Shown here: piece after piece, positions 51,193-60,625 of the stretch
Layout: the number at the start of each line of letters is the position of its first letter
How positions within the stretch are numbered: the first letter of the stretch is position 1
Assembly (NCBI RefSeq): GCF_003171715.1
Contig: NZ_QGHL01000008.1
Span: 1 to 64,000 of the forward strand
DNA: 64,000 nucleotides
Direction of reading: 5' to 3'
Origin: Novosphingobium meiothermophilum
Lineage (GTDB): Bacteria; Pseudomonadota; Alphaproteobacteria; Sphingomonadales; Sphingomonadaceae
Translations under genes and position numbers: made by a program
Notes under the pieces: model-generated
What the model was told of the DNA's origin: nothing
What the model saw: the letters and a program-made list of their open reading frames with translations, nothing else
Database searches by the model: none

Positions 51193-52719
51193 ATGCGCGC
51201 CATGTCCGCCAGCGAAGCCATCCTCACCCGCGAACCTGCAGAGATCCGCGCCCTGCCCTCCAACGTCGAGGCCGAAGCCGCCTTTCTGGGGGCGGTGCTG
51301 ATCGACAACCGCATCCTTGAAGAATTGCAGACCCCACTCAAGGCAGAGCATTTCTTTGCCGCCGTCCACGGCCGCGTGTTCGACCGCATCCAGACCCTGA
51401 TCGATCGCAAGGCAGTGGTCACGCCCGTCACTCTCAAGCCCTACTTCGAAACCGACGAAGGGCTGAAGGAACTGGGCGGCACGGCCTATCTTGCCCGGCT
51501 TACCGCGGATGGGCAGGGCCTGCTCGCCCCGCGCGAACTGGCCCAGCAGATCTATGACCTTGCGCTGCTGCGCGAACTGATATCGGTCGGCCGCAATCTC
51601 GTCGAAGGCGCGCTCGACACCAGCGAGGCCGTGGCCCCGCTCGAACAGGTCGAGAAGGCCGAAGCCGCGCTCTATGCCGTGGCCGAGGGTGCACAGACCG
51701 GCAGCGAGGCGCAGACTTTCGCGCAGGCCACCCGCGCCTCGCTCGAAATGATCGAGAAGGCGCTGCTTTCGGGCGGCCACATCTCCGGCAAGACGACGGG
51801 TCTCACCTCGGTCAACGAGAAGATCGGCGGCCTGCACGATTCCGACCTCATCATCCTTGCCGGGCGTCCCGGCATGGGCAAGACCTCGCTCGTCACCAAT
51901 ATCGCCTTCAACGCCGCCGACCGCCTGCGCCGCGACATGGCCGATGGCATCGCCGCAAAGGATTCGGTGGGCGCCGCGGTCGCCTTCTTCAGCCTCGAAA
52001 TGAGCGCCGACCAGCTTGCCACGCGCATCCTTGCCGAACAGTCGGGCATCAGCTCCGAATCGCTGCGCATGGGGCGCATCAGCCGTGACGAGTTCCAGCA
52101 GCTGTCCTTCGCCAGCCAGCGCCTGGCCGAGCTTCCGCTCTATATCGACGATACCCCCGCACTGACGATCGGCGCACTGCGCGCCCGCGCGCGCAGGCTC
52201 AAGCGCCGCCATGACATCGGCCTCATCATCGTCGACTATCTCCAGCTTCTTCAGGGATCGGGGCGCAGCGACAACCGCGTCAACGAAATCTCCGAAATCT
52301 CGCGCGGGCTGAAGACGCTGGCCAAGGAACTCTCGGTGCCGGTGATCGCACTCTCGCAGCTTTCCCGCGCGGTCGAACAGCGCGACGACAAGCGCCCGAT
52401 GCTTTCGGACCTGCGCGAATCCGGCTCGATCGAACAGGACGCCGACATGGTCTGGTTCGTGTTCCGCGAAGACTATTACGTCGCCGCCAAGGAACCCAAG
52501 GTGCCGCAGGGCAGCGACGACGACCCCAAGGTGCAGGAAGCCCACGCCGCATGGCGGGCCGAAATGGAGCGCGTCTTCGGCCTTGCCGAACTGATCGTGG
52601 CCAAGCAGCGCCACGGCTCGACCGGCAAGGTGCGCCTGCGCTTCGAATCGCGCATCACCCGCTTCTCCGACCTCGCCCCTGATGATCTGCGCGCGGCCTA
52701 TGGCGGTGGGGATGAGTAA
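51193..52719 (+). CDS. dnaB: Replicative DNA helicase DnaB
   Basis: From the ATG at 51193 (GGGG four bases before; a second ATG at 51202 is possible) the protein has 508 residues. The N-terminal domain has LPSNVEAEAAFLGAVLIDNR. The RecA-type motor has GRPGMGKTS (about 223-231, Walker A), FFSLEMSADQLATR, LIIVDYLQLLQGSG (Walker B) and VPVIALSQLSRAVEQR. The arginine finger region near LRESGSIEQDADMVWFV follows. It unwinds DNA at the fork. It is rightward, divergent from UPF0262, with iterated 14-bp repeats in front. Confidence 0.97.
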   Translation: MRAMSASEAILTREPAEIRALPSNVEAEAAFLGAVLIDNRILEELQTPLKAEHFFAAVHGRVFDRIQTLIDRKAVVTPVTLKPYFETDEGLKELGGTAYLARLTADGQGLLAPRELAQQIYDLALLRELISVGRNLVEGALDTSEAVAPLEQVEKAEAALYAVAEGAQTGSEAQTFAQATRASLEMIEKALLSGGHISGKTTGLTSVNEKIGGLHDSDLIILAGRPGMGKTSLVTNIAFNAADRLRRDMADGIAAKDSVGAAVAFFSLEMSADQLATRILAEQSGISSESLRMGRISRDEFQQLSFASQRLAELPLYIDDTPALTIGALRARARRLKRRHDIGLIIVDYLQLLQGSGRSDNRVNEISEISRGLKTLAKELSVPVIALSQLSRAVEQRDDKRPMLSDLRESGSIEQDADMVWFVFREDYYVAAKEPKVPQGSDDDPKVQEAHAAWRAEMERVFGLAELIVAKQRHGSTGKVRLRFESRITRFSDLAPDDLRAAYGGGDE

Positions 52720-52736
52720 TCAGCAGCCACGAATCC

Positions 52737-52765
52737 TTGACTTTTCCACACCCCCGGCCTAGCTG
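52737..52765 (+). promoter_or_regulatory. Putative rpoZ promoter
   Basis: TTGACT (52737-52742) and TAGCTG (52760-52765) are 17 bases apart. The first is a good -35; the second is a weak -10. A start near 52773 would give a leader of about 32 bases to the rpoZ ATG. Confidence 0.4.
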
Positions 52766-52804
52766 CCGCACTTTCCACACCCTTTTGCATATCGGAGTGC
52801 CCTG

Positions 52805-53149
52805 ATGGCGCGCGTTACCGTCGAAGATTGCGTCGACAAGGTTCCCAACCGTTTCGATCTCGTGCTGCTGGCGGCTGAGCGCGCCCGTGCGATTTCGGGC
52901 GGCGCCGAACTCACCATCGATCGTGACCGCGACAAGAACCCCGTCGTTGCGCTGCGTGAAATCGCCGAAGAAACCGTGCGTCCCGAAGTTCTTCGGGAAA
53001 ACCTGATCCAGTCGCTCCAGCGCGTCCTGCCCGACGACGATGATGAAGTCGATGAAATCGGCTCGCTCTCGCAGTCGGCCGAAGCGCTGCGCATCACCGC
53101 TGCGGCGCCTGTGCGCAACACTTCGCTCGGAGCCGATTACGACGGCTGA
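52805..53149 (+). CDS. rpoZ: RNA polymerase omega subunit
   Basis: The protein has 114 residues. [20 protein letters not shown] and the following [12 protein letters not shown], then [15 protein letters not shown], are the omega signature. The C-terminal tail is acidic ([10 protein letters not shown]). Omega stabilises the beta-prime subunit and contributes to the ppGpp site. In many bacteria it lies next to spoT, which is not seen here. It stands alone between dnaB and a two-way terminator, with its own possible promoter. Confidence 0.96.
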   Translation: MARVTVEDCVDKVPNRFDLVLLAAERARAISGGAELTIDRDRDKNPVVALREIAEETVRPEVLRENLIQSLQRVLPDDDDEVDEIGSLSQSAEALRITAAAPVRNTSLGADYDG

Positions 53150-53173
53150 TTTTCAAACGAAATCAAAACCTTG

Positions 53174-53202
53174 AAAGCCCCGGCCACAAACCGGGGCTTT
53201 TT
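53174..53202. terminator. Two-way terminator between rpoZ and the SnoaL-like gene
   Basis: AAAGCCCCGG (53174-53183) and CCGGGGCTTT (53191-53200) form a perfect 10-bp stem with a 7-base loop. TTTTT runs to the right of the stem, and A-rich sequence lies to its left. It lies 24 bases after the rpoZ stop. Confidence 0.92.
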
Positions 53203-53206
53203 CGTG

Positions 53207-53590
53207 TCAGGTATTCTCAAGCTGGATCGCCATCAGCTCCCAGACCTTGTTGATCGCTTTGAGCGGCCGCACCATGACCTTGAAGTCCACGATCCGTCCT
53301 TCCAGATCGAAGCGGATCAGGTCGATCCCGTTGACCTTGATCGCGTCCATCTCGCATTCGAACTCAAGGCAGGCCTCCGGCCCGTCGACCAGTTCACGGA
53401 CATAGCGGAACGTGCCATTGCCGAAGACCTGACCCGCCGCGGTCAGATACATCAGCACCTTCTCGCGCCCCTCCTGCGGCGAATGGACCACGGGCGAATG
53501 AAACACCGCGTCATCGGCCACCAGTTCCTCCAGCAGCGCCGTATCGCCGCTCAACATGTATCGGTGCCAGGCAGCCAGACCGAGTTTCAT
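53207..53590 (-). CDS. SnoaL-like/NTF2-fold protein
   Basis: From the ATG at 53590, GGGAGA upstream, the protein has 127 residues. MKLGLAAWHRYMLSGDTALL and the following LEELVADDAVFHSPVVH and EFECEMDAIKVNGIDLIRFD are typical of the NTF2-like (SnoaL) fold, a cone used for many small-molecule reactions or for binding. No catalytic signature can be assigned. It follows the dienelactone hydrolase gene by 84 bases, in the same direction, so a common pathway is possible. Confidence 0.82.
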   Translation of the reverse strand: MKLGLAAWHRYMLSGDTALLEELVADDAVFHSPVVHSPQEGREKVLMYLTAAGQVFGNGTFRYVRELVDGPEACLEFECEMDAIKVNGIDLIRFDLEGRIVDFKVMVRPLKAINKVWELMAIQLENT

Positions 53591-53674
53591 CGCATTCTCC
53601 CGTTGTTCATGCCCTGCATGGGGCAGGGGAGCCGCGCGCCGGCATTGACCGGGCGCAACTCCCCTATGCAAATC

Positions 53675-54379
53675 TCAGCCAAGATGCTGGGCAAAGAAAT
53701 CGCGCGTGCGCCGATCGGCCAGTTCCGCACCCGCCTCGTCGCGGCGATGGCCCATCTCGGCGGCAAAGCCGTGGTCCAGCCCTTCGTAATCGAACAGCGT
53801 CACCTTGGGGTGCGGATCAAGTGCATCGTGGATGGCCTTCTGCGCTTCCGGGCCCACGAAATGGTCGGCCGTGGGAATGTGCAGCATCAGCGGATTGGCG
53901 ATGGCATGGGCTTCATTCAGCATCTGGTCGATCATGACCCCGTAATAGCCGACCGAAGCATCGATGTCGGTGCGCGTTGCGGCCATGTAGGCCATGCGCC
54001 CGCCAAGGCAGAAACCGACCAGCCCGACCTTGTCGATCCCTTCATACCCGCGCAGAAAGCGGATCGCAGCCTCGATGTCCTGCACGCCCTTGTCCGGATC
54101 ATACTGGCCGAAATAGCCGAAGGCTTCCTGCATCTGATCGGGCACATCGGGATCAAGTTCGACACCGGGCGCAAAGCGCCAGAAGATGTCGGGCGCCAGC
54201 GCCATGTAGCCCTGATCGGCCCAGACCTTGCACTTGTGGCGAATGCCGGGATTCACACCGAAGATTTCCGGCACCACGATGATCGCCGCGCGCACCGGCC
54301 CTTCGGGAGTCGCCAGAAAGCCGGGAATGTCGCCTTCGCCATCAAGCGCGGGAAACGTAATCTTCTCACCCATCGTCAT
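53675..54379 (-). CDS. Dienelactone hydrolase family protein
   Basis: A 234-residue alpha/beta hydrolase. The Cys-Asp-His triad of the family is present: Cys124 in VGFCLGGRMA, Asp172 in TADHF and His203 in LDHGFAAEMG. VVPEIFGVNPGIRHKCK near residue 37 fits the oxyanion region. Dienelactone hydrolase opens the lactone ring in chloro-aromatic breakdown, but many members act on other esters, and no partner genes are here. The start is the ATG at 54379; a second ATG lies two codons in. Confidence 0.9.
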   Translation of the reverse strand: MTMGEKITFPALDGEGDIPGFLATPEGPVRAAIIVVPEIFGVNPGIRHKCKVWADQGYMALAPDIFWRFAPGVELDPDVPDQMQEAFGYFGQYDPDKGVQDIEAAIRFLRGYEGIDKVGLVGFCLGGRMAYMAATRTDIDASVGYYGVMIDQMLNEAHAIANPLMLHIPTADHFVGPEAQKAIHDALDPHPKVTLFDYEGLDHGFAAEMGHRRDEAGAELADRRTRDFFAQHLG

Positions 54380-54515
54380 TCATCCTGCAATTGAAAGGGG
54401 TTGGTCGATTCCCATGTTGGCCTCGGCCATGGACTTTGCCAAGCACGCATGACAGTCTTGCAGCCGCCGGGCCATGAAATCCGCCCGCCAATCCGGGGCG
54501 CAAAGGGAAGAACCG

Positions 54516-54779
54516 ATGAAAGTCACCGTCGAAGTCGATTGCACCCCGGAGGAAGCGCGACGCTTTCTCGGCCTGCCCGATGTCTCGCGCGCCAACGATG
54601 TCTATGTCGATACCGTGGCCAAGGCCATGCAGGGCGCAAGCAGCCTCGACCAGCTGCAATCCTTCGCCAAGCAGATCGCGCCGATGGGCGAGCTTGGCCT
54701 CAAGCTGTTCCAGAACTTCATGGAGCAGGGCGCGATGGGGGCAATGGGCGGCGCCGGTTCAAAAAAGGCCAAGGACTGA
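54516..54779 (+). CDS. DUF6489 family protein
   Basis: From the ATG at 54516 the protein has 87 residues. MKVTVEVDCTPEEARRFLGL and the following PDVSRANDVYVDTVAKAMQ match a small sphingomonad family (DUF6489) of unknown function. The C-terminal FQNFMEQGAMGAMGGAGSKK is Gly/Met-rich. An upstream in-frame start (54474) is weaker. It is followed after 31 bases by mnmE. Confidence 0.82.
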   Translation: MKVTVEVDCTPEEARRFLGLPDVSRANDVYVDTVAKAMQGASSLDQLQSFAKQIAPMGELGLKLFQNFMEQGAMGAMGGAGSKKAKD

Positions 54780-54810
54780 CGTTGCCTGCCGGATCGTGTA
54801 AGCGGCCGCA

Positions 54811-56145
54811 GTGACCGATACGATCTTCGCCCTTTCTTCCGGCCCGCCGCCTGCGGGCATCGCGGTGATCCGCATCAGCGGCCCGGATGCCGGAACGGCA
54901 CTTGCAGCGCTTGCCGGAAAACTGCCCGCGCCGCGCCGCGCCATGCTGGCAACACTGGCCGACCCGCGCGATGGAACCCACCTCGATCGCACCATGGTCC
55001 TGTGGCTTCCCGGCCCCGGCACCGCTACCGGAGAGGACTGCGCCGAACTGCATCTGCACGGAGGCCGCGCGGTTGTTGCCGCTGTCGAATCCGCGCTTGC
55101 CGCAATGCCCGGCCTGCGCCGCGCCCAGGCGGGCGAGTTCACGCGCCGCGCCTTTGCCAACGGCCGCATCGATCTCGCCGAAGCCGAAGGTCTTGCCGAT
55201 CTCCTTTCGGCCGAAACCGAACTGCAACGCCGCGCTGCGCTGGCGATGGCCGAAGGCGCGCTTTCCCGTGAGGCCGAACACTGGCGCACCGCGCTGCTCC
55301 GGCTCTCCGCCCGGCTGGAAGCCGCACTCGACTTTTCGGACGAGGATGATGTCGGGGAAGGGGGCGATGCCGGGGAAGGGGGCGATGCCGGGGAAGGGGC
55401 AGGCGCACTTCCCGATGGCTTTGCCAAAGGTTGCGCAGCACTTGTGTGCAGTCTTGATCAGTGGCTCGGCCGCCCGCGCGCCGAACCGCTGAAGGAAGGC
55501 TTCCGTGTCGTCCTTGCAGGTCCGCCCAATGCCGGAAAGTCCACTCTGTTCAATGCCCTCATTGAACAGGAAGCCGCCATCACCGCGGCGGAACCCGGCA
55601 CCACGCGCGATGTGCTGGTTCATGCCTGCGCGCTCGATGGCGTGCCCTTCGTCTTTGTCGACACCGCAGGTCTGCGCGATGAGGGCGCGGGCGAGATAGA
55701 GCGCATCGGCATAGCCCGTGCGCGCGCCGCGGCCGAAAAGGCAGACCTCGTTCTCTGGCTCGGCCCCGAAGACGAAGGGCCGCAAGGCTGCCCGGTCTGG
55801 GAAGTTTCTGCCCGGTCTGATGATCCGGCGGCACCGCGAAAGTCGGCAAAAGCCATCTCCGTTTCGGCGCGGACAGGCAAGGGCTTGGCAGATCTGCGCG
55901 CCGCACTCGTTGCCCATGCCCGCCAGTCTCTGCCCGCACCGGGGCAGGCCGCTCTCAACCAGCGCCAGCATGCGCTGCTGGGCGATGTGGCGCAGTGCCT
56001 GCATCAGGCGATGGGCGAGGCCGATCCGCTGCTGGTTGCAGAAAACCTGCGCTTGGCGCGCCGCGCGCTTGATGCCCTGATCGGCCGGACCAGCACCGAA
56101 GACATGCTCGATACGCTCTTCGGGCGCTTCTGCATCGGCAAGTAG
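54811..56145 (+). CDS. mnmE: tRNA modification GTPase MnmE
   Basis: The GTG at 54811 gives 444 residues. The N-terminal domain starts [21 protein letters not shown]. The G domain has GPPNAGKST (about 237-245), EPGTTRD and FVDTAGL. The C-terminus is CIGK, the conserved catalytic tail. With MnmG it makes the cmnm5 group on uridine 34 of some tRNAs. In the helical part, just after LDFSDEDDV, an 18-bp DNA repeat adds a Gly/Glu/Asp-rich stretch ([15 protein letters not shown]), which is not usual. It is first in the block mnmE-mnmG-rsmG-parA-parB. Confidence 0.96.
   Translation: MTDTIFALSSGPPPAGIAVIRISGPDAGTALAALAGKLPAPRRAMLATLADPRDGTHLDRTMVLWLPGPGTATGEDCAELHLHGGRAVVAAVESALAAMPGLRRAQAGEFTRRAFANGRIDLAEAEGLADLLSAETELQRRAALAMAEGALSREAEHWRTALLRLSARLEAALDFSDEDDVGEGGDAGEGGDAGEGAGALPDGFAKGCAALVCSLDQWLGRPRAEPLKEGFRVVLAGPPNAGKSTLFNALIEQEAAITAAEPGTTRDVLVHACALDGVPFVFVDTAGLRDEGAGEIERIGIARARAAAEKADLVLWLGPEDEGPQGCPVWEVSARSDDPAAPRKSAKAISVSARTGKGLADLRAALVAHARQSLPAPGQAALNQRQHALLGDVAQCLHQAMGEADPLLVAENLRLARRALDALIGRTSTEDMLDTLFGRFCIGK
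55354..55399 (+). repeat. 18-bp tandem repeat (about 2.5 copies) inside mnmE
   Basis: GGGGAAGGGGGCGATGCC is repeated at 55354-55371 and 55372-55389, and a partial third copy runs to 55399. It is in frame and encodes repeats of Gly-Glu-Gly-Gly-Asp-Ala in the helical domain of MnmE. Confidence 0.92.
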
Positions 56146-56148
56146 ATG

Positions 56149-56164
56149 TGTTTCACGTGAAACA
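56149..56164. promoter_or_regulatory. parS site 1
   Basis: TGTTTCACGTGAAACA is the exact 16-bp parS palindrome bound by chromosomal ParB. It lies 3 bases after the mnmE stop, in the mnmE/mnmG spacer, and is extended to 18 bp. Confidence 0.95.
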
Positions 56165-56215
56165 CGCCCTGCTGAGTCTTTGACGGGAATCGCCAGTTCG
56201 CGTAACGCGGCACCC

Positions 56216-58075
56216 ATGCACCAGTTCGACCTGATCGTGATCGGCGGCGGACACGCCGGCGTCGAAGCCGCCGCCGTGGCAGCGCGCATGGGCGCGCGCA
56301 CTGCGCTGGTTTCCTTTGATCCTGCCACCATCGGCGCCATGAGCTGCAACCCCGCGATAGGCGGTCTTGGCAAGGGCCATCTTGTGCGCGAAGTGGATGC
56401 CTTGGATGGCCTGATTGCGCGTGCCGCCGATGCCGGAGCAATCCATTACCGGATGCTCAACCGTTCCAAAGGCAGCGCGGTCCAGGGCCCCCGCGTGCAG
56501 GCTGACCGCAAGCGGTTCAAGGTGGCGATCCAGCAGATGATCGCCGCAGAGCCGAACCTGACCGTTATCGGCGGAGAAGCAGCCGCGCTCCACATGGAGC
56601 AGGGCAGGGCTGCCGGGATCGACCTTGCGGATGGCACGCGCCTTCTCGGCAGGGCCGTGGTTCTTTGCACGGGCACCTTCCTCGGCGGTCGGCTGTTCCG
56701 GGGCGAGGAGCGCATGGACGGTGGCCGCATTGGCGAGAACTCTGCTCACAGGCTGGCCATACAGTTGCGCGCGGCCGATCTGCCAATGGCCCGGCTCAAG
56801 ACCGGCACGCCGCCACGTCTTGATGGCCGGACGATTGACTGGGCGCGCCTGCCCGAACAGCCCAGCGACCCCGATGCGTGGACCATGTCTCCGCTCACCC
56901 CGGCGCGGCCGCTGCCCCAGGTCTTCTGCGCGATTGCCCGCACCAACGAACGAACGCACGAGATCATCCGCAACGGGCTTGACCGCTCCCCCCTGTTTAC
57001 AGGCGCCATTGGGGCGCAAGGTCCGCGCTACTGCCCGTCGATCGAAGACAAGATCCACCGCTTCGGGGATCGCGACGGGCATCAGGTCTTTCTGGAACCG
57101 GAGGGGCTGGACGACCACACCGTCTATCCCAACGGCGTATCCACCTCGCTTCCCACCGATGTGCAGATCGCCATGATCCGCTCGATGGCGGGGCTGGAAC
57201 AGGCGGTCATCACCATGCCGGGCTATGCGGTGGAATACGATCATATCGATCCGCGCGCCCTGCGCCGCAGTCTTGAAGTCAAGGCCATTCCGGGCCTCTA
57301 CTGCGCGGGGCAGATCAATGGCACCACTGGCTATGAGGAAGCGGCGGCGCAGGGCCTGATCGCGGGCATGAATGCTGCCGCTGCGGTTCTGGGGCGGGAC
57401 GCTCCCGAACTGGATCGTGCCAATTCCTACATGGCGGTGATGATCGACGACCTGACCTTGCACGGCGTGAGCGAACCCTACCGGATGTTGACGGCACGCG
57501 CGGAGTATCGGCTGCGTCTGCGCGCCAACAATGCCTCGTCGCGCCTGACCCCCATCGGCCTTGCCGTAGGCTGCATTGGCGAAGAGCGCAGACGCTGGTT
57601 CGAGGCGCGCCTCGCCCAGCGCGAGCGGCTGGAAACCGCGCTTTCCACGATGGCAACACCGACCGACCTCAATCGCGCCGGAATGGCGGTGCGCAGTGAT
57701 GGCGCGCGCCGAAGCCTGATGGAATGGCTGCGCTTTCCCGAAGTAACGCTTGAGGCTCTGCGTCCATGGATCGGCGATGAAGCCTTCGATCCCCTGCTTG
57801 TCGAAGAGGTGGAGGAAGACGCCGCCTATGCCCCCTATCTGGCACGGCAGGATGCCGAGCTGCGCGACCTGCGCGCCTCGGACGCGGTGCCTTTGGGCGA
57901 GGGCTTTCCGTTTGCCGAAGTTCCCGGCCTTTCGCGCGAAATGGTGGAGCGGCTGGAACGGGCACAACCCGATACGCTGGCCGCCGCGGGCCGCATCGCA
58001 GGCATTACCCCCGCAGCGCTCGCCAGCCTGCTGGTTCACGCACGGCGCCGCGCGAGCGAAGGGCTGGCGGCATGA
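56216..58075 (+). CDS. mnmG: tRNA uridine-5-carboxymethylaminomethyl synthesis enzyme MnmG
   Basis: From the ATG at 56216 the protein has 619 residues. [20 protein letters not shown] is the FAD-binding start, and [20 protein letters not shown] and the later [20 protein letters not shown] are MnmG signatures. It is the FAD partner of MnmE in cmnm5U34 synthesis. An upstream in-frame start (56180) adds 12 non-conserved residues. Its stop overlaps the rsmG start (ATGA). parS site 1 lies 52 bases upstream. Confidence 0.97.
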   Translation: MHQFDLIVIGGGHAGVEAAAVAARMGARTALVSFDPATIGAMSCNPAIGGLGKGHLVREVDALDGLIARAADAGAIHYRMLNRSKGSAVQGPRVQADRKRFKVAIQQMIAAEPNLTVIGGEAAALHMEQGRAAGIDLADGTRLLGRAVVLCTGTFLGGRLFRGEERMDGGRIGENSAHRLAIQLRAADLPMARLKTGTPPRLDGRTIDWARLPEQPSDPDAWTMSPLTPARPLPQVFCAIARTNERTHEIIRNGLDRSPLFTGAIGAQGPRYCPSIEDKIHRFGDRDGHQVFLEPEGLDDHTVYPNGVSTSLPTDVQIAMIRSMAGLEQAVITMPGYAVEYDHIDPRALRRSLEVKAIPGLYCAGQINGTTGYEEAAAQGLIAGMNAAAAVLGRDAPELDRANSYMAVMIDDLTLHGVSEPYRMLTARAEYRLRLRANNASSRLTPIGLAVGCIGEERRRWFEARLAQRERLETALSTMATPTDLNRAGMAVRSDGARRSLMEWLRFPEVTLEALRPWIGDEAFDPLLVEEVEEDAAYAPYLARQDAELRDLRASDAVPLGEGFPFAEVPGLSREMVERLERAQPDTLAAAGRIAGITPAALASLLVHARRRASEGLAA

Positions 58076-58758
58076 CCACGGCTCTTTCCAGCGAGGACGA
58101 AGCGCAGGAGTGGCTGCGCGACACGCTTGGAGTGGATGATGCGGGGATGGCGCGGTTGCGTCAGCTCGTTTCCCTGCTTGAAGAAGAGAACCAGCGCCAG
58201 AACCTCGTTGCGCGCGGCACGCTCCCCCATGCGTGGGTCAGGCATATCGTCGATTCGGCCCAGTTGCTCCATGTTTCACGTGAAACAGTGCCCGATGGCA
58301 CATGGCTCGATCTCGGCACGGGCGCGGGATTTCCCGGCCTCGTCATAGCGGCACTTCAGCCCGATCGTCCCGTTGCGCTGGTCGATTCGCGCCGCCTTCG
58401 GACCGAGTGGCTTGAGCGTGCGGCAAGGTTGCTGGGCCTTGCCAATGCGCAGGTTATCCTCTCGCGCGTGGAGGACCTGCCGACCACCACTTACGCGGCA
58501 ATCTCGGCGCGGGCCTTCGCTCCCTTGGACAGGCTTGTGACACTTTCCGCCCGCTTATCCACACCCGCCACGCTCTGGCTGTTGCCCAAAGGGGCCAGGG
58601 CAGCGCAGGAATTGGAAATGCTTCCCGAATCATGGAATCACATGTTCCACGTGGAACAATCCCTGACCGATCCACAGGCCGGGATCATCGTCGGTCATCT
58701 CGTGGGCAGGCGCATCGGCAGCGAGAAGATCTCCACAGGCAAAGGCAGGCGCGCATGA
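58072..58758 (+). CDS. rsmG: 16S rRNA (guanine527-N7)-methyltransferase RsmG
   Basis: A 228-residue protein. The SAM-binding motif [15 protein letters not shown] is at about residues 76-90, with [14 protein letters not shown] following. It methylates G527 of 16S rRNA. The ATG at 58072 overlaps the mnmG stop, and its own stop overlaps the parA start (ATGA). Two parS sites and one DnaA box (TTATCCACA, 58555-58563) lie inside its coding sequence, so the residues VSRET and MFHVEQ are set by parS. Confidence 0.96.
   Translation: MTTALSSEDEAQEWLRDTLGVDDAGMARLRQLVSLLEEENQRQNLVARGTLPHAWVRHIVDSAQLLHVSRETVPDGTWLDLGTGAGFPGLVIAALQPDRPVALVDSRRLRTEWLERAARLLGLANAQVILSRVEDLPTTTYAAISARAFAPLDRLVTLSARLSTPATLWLLPKGARAAQELEMLPESWNHMFHVEQSLTDPQAGIIVGHLVGRRIGSEKISTGKGRRA
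58272..58287. promoter_or_regulatory. parS site 2 (inside rsmG)
   Basis: TGTTTCACGTGAAACA, an exact parS palindrome, lies within the rsmG coding frame and encodes VSRET. Confidence 0.95.
58643..58658. promoter_or_regulatory. parS site 3 (variant, inside rsmG)
   Basis: TGTTCCACGTGGAACA is the common symmetric parS variant (TGTTNCACGTGNAACA). It lies near the rsmG end and encodes MFHVEQ. Confidence 0.88.
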
Positions 58759-59531
58759 TCACGATTGCTGTTGCCAACCAGAAGGGCGGGGTTGGCAAGA
58801 CGACAACCGCCATCAACATCGCCACGGCGCTTGCTGCCACAGGCTGGAAATCGCTGCTCATCGATCTCGATCCGCAGGGCAATTGCTCTACCGGTATCGG
58901 CATTTCCGCCAGCGACCGCGAACGATCATCCTACGATGTGCTGATCGATCAGACACCTGTGCACGAATGCCTGATGCATACCCGCATTCCGGGGCTGGAC
59001 ATCGTTCCGGCAACGGTCGATCTTTCAGGCGCCGAAGTCGAACTGGTCAGTGTCGAGGATCGCACGCATCGCCTGCGCCAGGTGCTGGGCGATGATACCG
59101 GCCATGACATCTGCCTGATTGATTGCCCGCCATCGCTTGGCCTGCTGACGCTGAATGCCCTGACCGCTGCCGACACGATTCTCGTGCCCTTGCAATGCGA
59201 GTTCTTCGCGCTGGAAGGATTGAGCCAGCTTCTCCAGACGGTGGAGCGGGTGCAGGAGCGGTTCAATCCCGATCTCGGCATTCTGGGAATTGTCCTGACC
59301 ATGTATGACCGCCGCAACCGGCTGACAGATCAGGTTGCCGAAGATGTCCGGTCGTGCCTGCGCGATCTCGTCTTCGAAAGCGTCATCCCGCGCAACGTGC
59401 GCCTTTCGGAAGCGCCCAGCCACGGGCTTCCCGCCCTGATCTATGACCACGCCTGCCCCGGATCGCAGGCTTACATGAAGCTTGCCCGCGAACTGATCGG
59501 ACGGCTTCCGGAACGGAGGATTGCAGCGTGA
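58755..59531 (+). CDS. parA: Chromosome partitioning ATPase ParA
   Basis: The protein has 258 residues. [20 protein letters not shown] carries the deviant Walker A (KGGVGKTT, residues 10-17) of ParA/MinD ATPases, and LLIDLDPQGNCS and LIDCPPSLGLLTLNAL follow. ATP-bound ParA on the nucleoid pulls ParB-parS complexes apart. Its start overlaps the rsmG stop, and its stop overlaps the parB start (GTGA), so the three genes are tightly coupled. Confidence 0.97.
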   Translation: MITIAVANQKGGVGKTTTAINIATALAATGWKSLLIDLDPQGNCSTGIGISASDRERSSYDVLIDQTPVHECLMHTRIPGLDIVPATVDLSGAEVELVSVEDRTHRLRQVLGDDTGHDICLIDCPPSLGLLTLNALTAADTILVPLQCEFFALEGLSQLLQTVERVQERFNPDLGILGIVLTMYDRRNRLTDQVAEDVRSCLRDLVFESVIPRNVRLSEAPSHGLPALIYDHACPGSQAYMKLARELIGRLPERRIAA

Positions 59532-60478
59532 GCGGCGAAGAGGCAGTGAAGTCACCGGCAAGACGGACTGGTCTGGGCAGGGGGCTTGGCGCGCTCATGG
59601 GCGAGGTGCGCCGCGAGGAGCCGATTGCCCGCATCTCGGTTTCGGGCGAAAGCGCCGCTGCCAGCGCGCGCGATGGCGGCCTCGCCCTGCTGGCTGTTGC
59701 CGCGATTGAGCCGCACCCCGATCAGCCCCGCCGCCATTTCGATGAGGAGGCGCTGGAAGAACTGGCGCAATCCATTGCCGCGCGCGGGGTGATCCAGCCT
59801 GTCGTCGTGCGCCCCCTTGCTGGCGGACGCTATCAGCTTGTCGCGGGCGAGCGGCGCTGGCGCGCGGCCCAGAAGGCGCGGGTGCACGAGATTCCCGCCA
59901 TCGTCCGCAAGCTGGAGGATCGCGATGTTGCCGCGCTTGCCCTGATCGAGAACCTTCAGCGCGAGGATCTGAACCCGGTGGAAGAGGCACGGGCCTATCA
60001 GCGCCTTGCCGAGACCGAGGGGCTGAGCCAGGCCGAGATTGCCAAGTTCGTCGACAAGTCGCGCAGCCATGTCGCCAACATGATGCGCTTGCTCGGCCTG
60101 CCCGATGCCGTTCTCGATATGGTGATGCAGGGCGGGCTTTCGATGGGCCATGCCAGAGCGCTCATCAATGCGCCTGAGCCGGAAAAGCTGGCCCGTGAAA
60201 TCATGGCCAGGGACATGTCGGTGCGCGATGCCGAAAAGCTGGTGCGCAAGGCTTCGCGGCCGGAAGGCACCGGGGGCCGCCGTCAGGCCCGCGCCGGCAA
60301 GGATTCGGTCGGTGCGGCCGATCTGGCCGCAATCCAGCAGCATCTGGAAGATTTTCTCGGTCTGAAGGTTTCCATTCAGCCCGACGCCGATCCGACCAGT
60401 GGGGCCGTGGTGATCCGTTACCGCAATCTCGACCAGCTCGACCTGATCTGCCAGCGGCTGACGGGCGGCGAGTTCTAG
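59528..60478 (+). CDS. parB: Chromosome partitioning protein ParB
   Basis: The GTG at 59528 gives 316 residues. ARRTGLGRGLGALMGE is the N-terminal ParA-contact motif, GERRWRAAQKA the CTP-binding/ParB box, and GLSQAEIAKFVDKSRSHVAN the helix-turn-helix that reads parS. The C-terminus (QLDLICQRLTGGEF) is the dimer domain. It spreads from the three parS sites just upstream. Length is usual (280-320). Confidence 0.97.
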   Translation: MSGEEAVKSPARRTGLGRGLGALMGEVRREEPIARISVSGESAAASARDGGLALLAVAAIEPHPDQPRRHFDEEALEELAQSIAARGVIQPVVVRPLAGGRYQLVAGERRWRAAQKARVHEIPAIVRKLEDRDVAALALIENLQREDLNPVEEARAYQRLAETEGLSQAEIAKFVDKSRSHVANMMRLLGLPDAVLDMVMQGGLSMGHARALINAPEPEKLAREIMARDMSVRDAEKLVRKASRPEGTGGRRQARAGKDSVGAADLAAIQQHLEDFLGLKVSIQPDADPTSGAVVIRYRNLDQLDLICQRLTGGEF

Positions 60479-60625
60479 GGCACGACACACCACGGAGCGC
60501 CAGCGGCATAGCGGCGGATTGCCCTGCACGATGGGGCATTAATTAGCCGATTAAATTGTCGTTGACCGGGAGGCCATGCCGCGCTTAGGCTGCGGCAAAA
60601 CAACCTGACCCGGAGAGAACTGGCC

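Noticed and set aside
58555..58563. Possible replication origin at the DnaA box in rsmG
   Set aside because: A single perfect TTATCCACA inside a coding sequence, without a cluster of boxes or an AT-rich unwinding element, does not make an origin.
60539..60554. CtrA-box-like TTAA-TTAA pair upstream of the acyl-CoA dehydrogenase gene
   Set aside because: The spacer is 8 bases, not the 7 of the CtrA consensus, so it does not qualify, although the AT-rich stretch may belong to the promoter.
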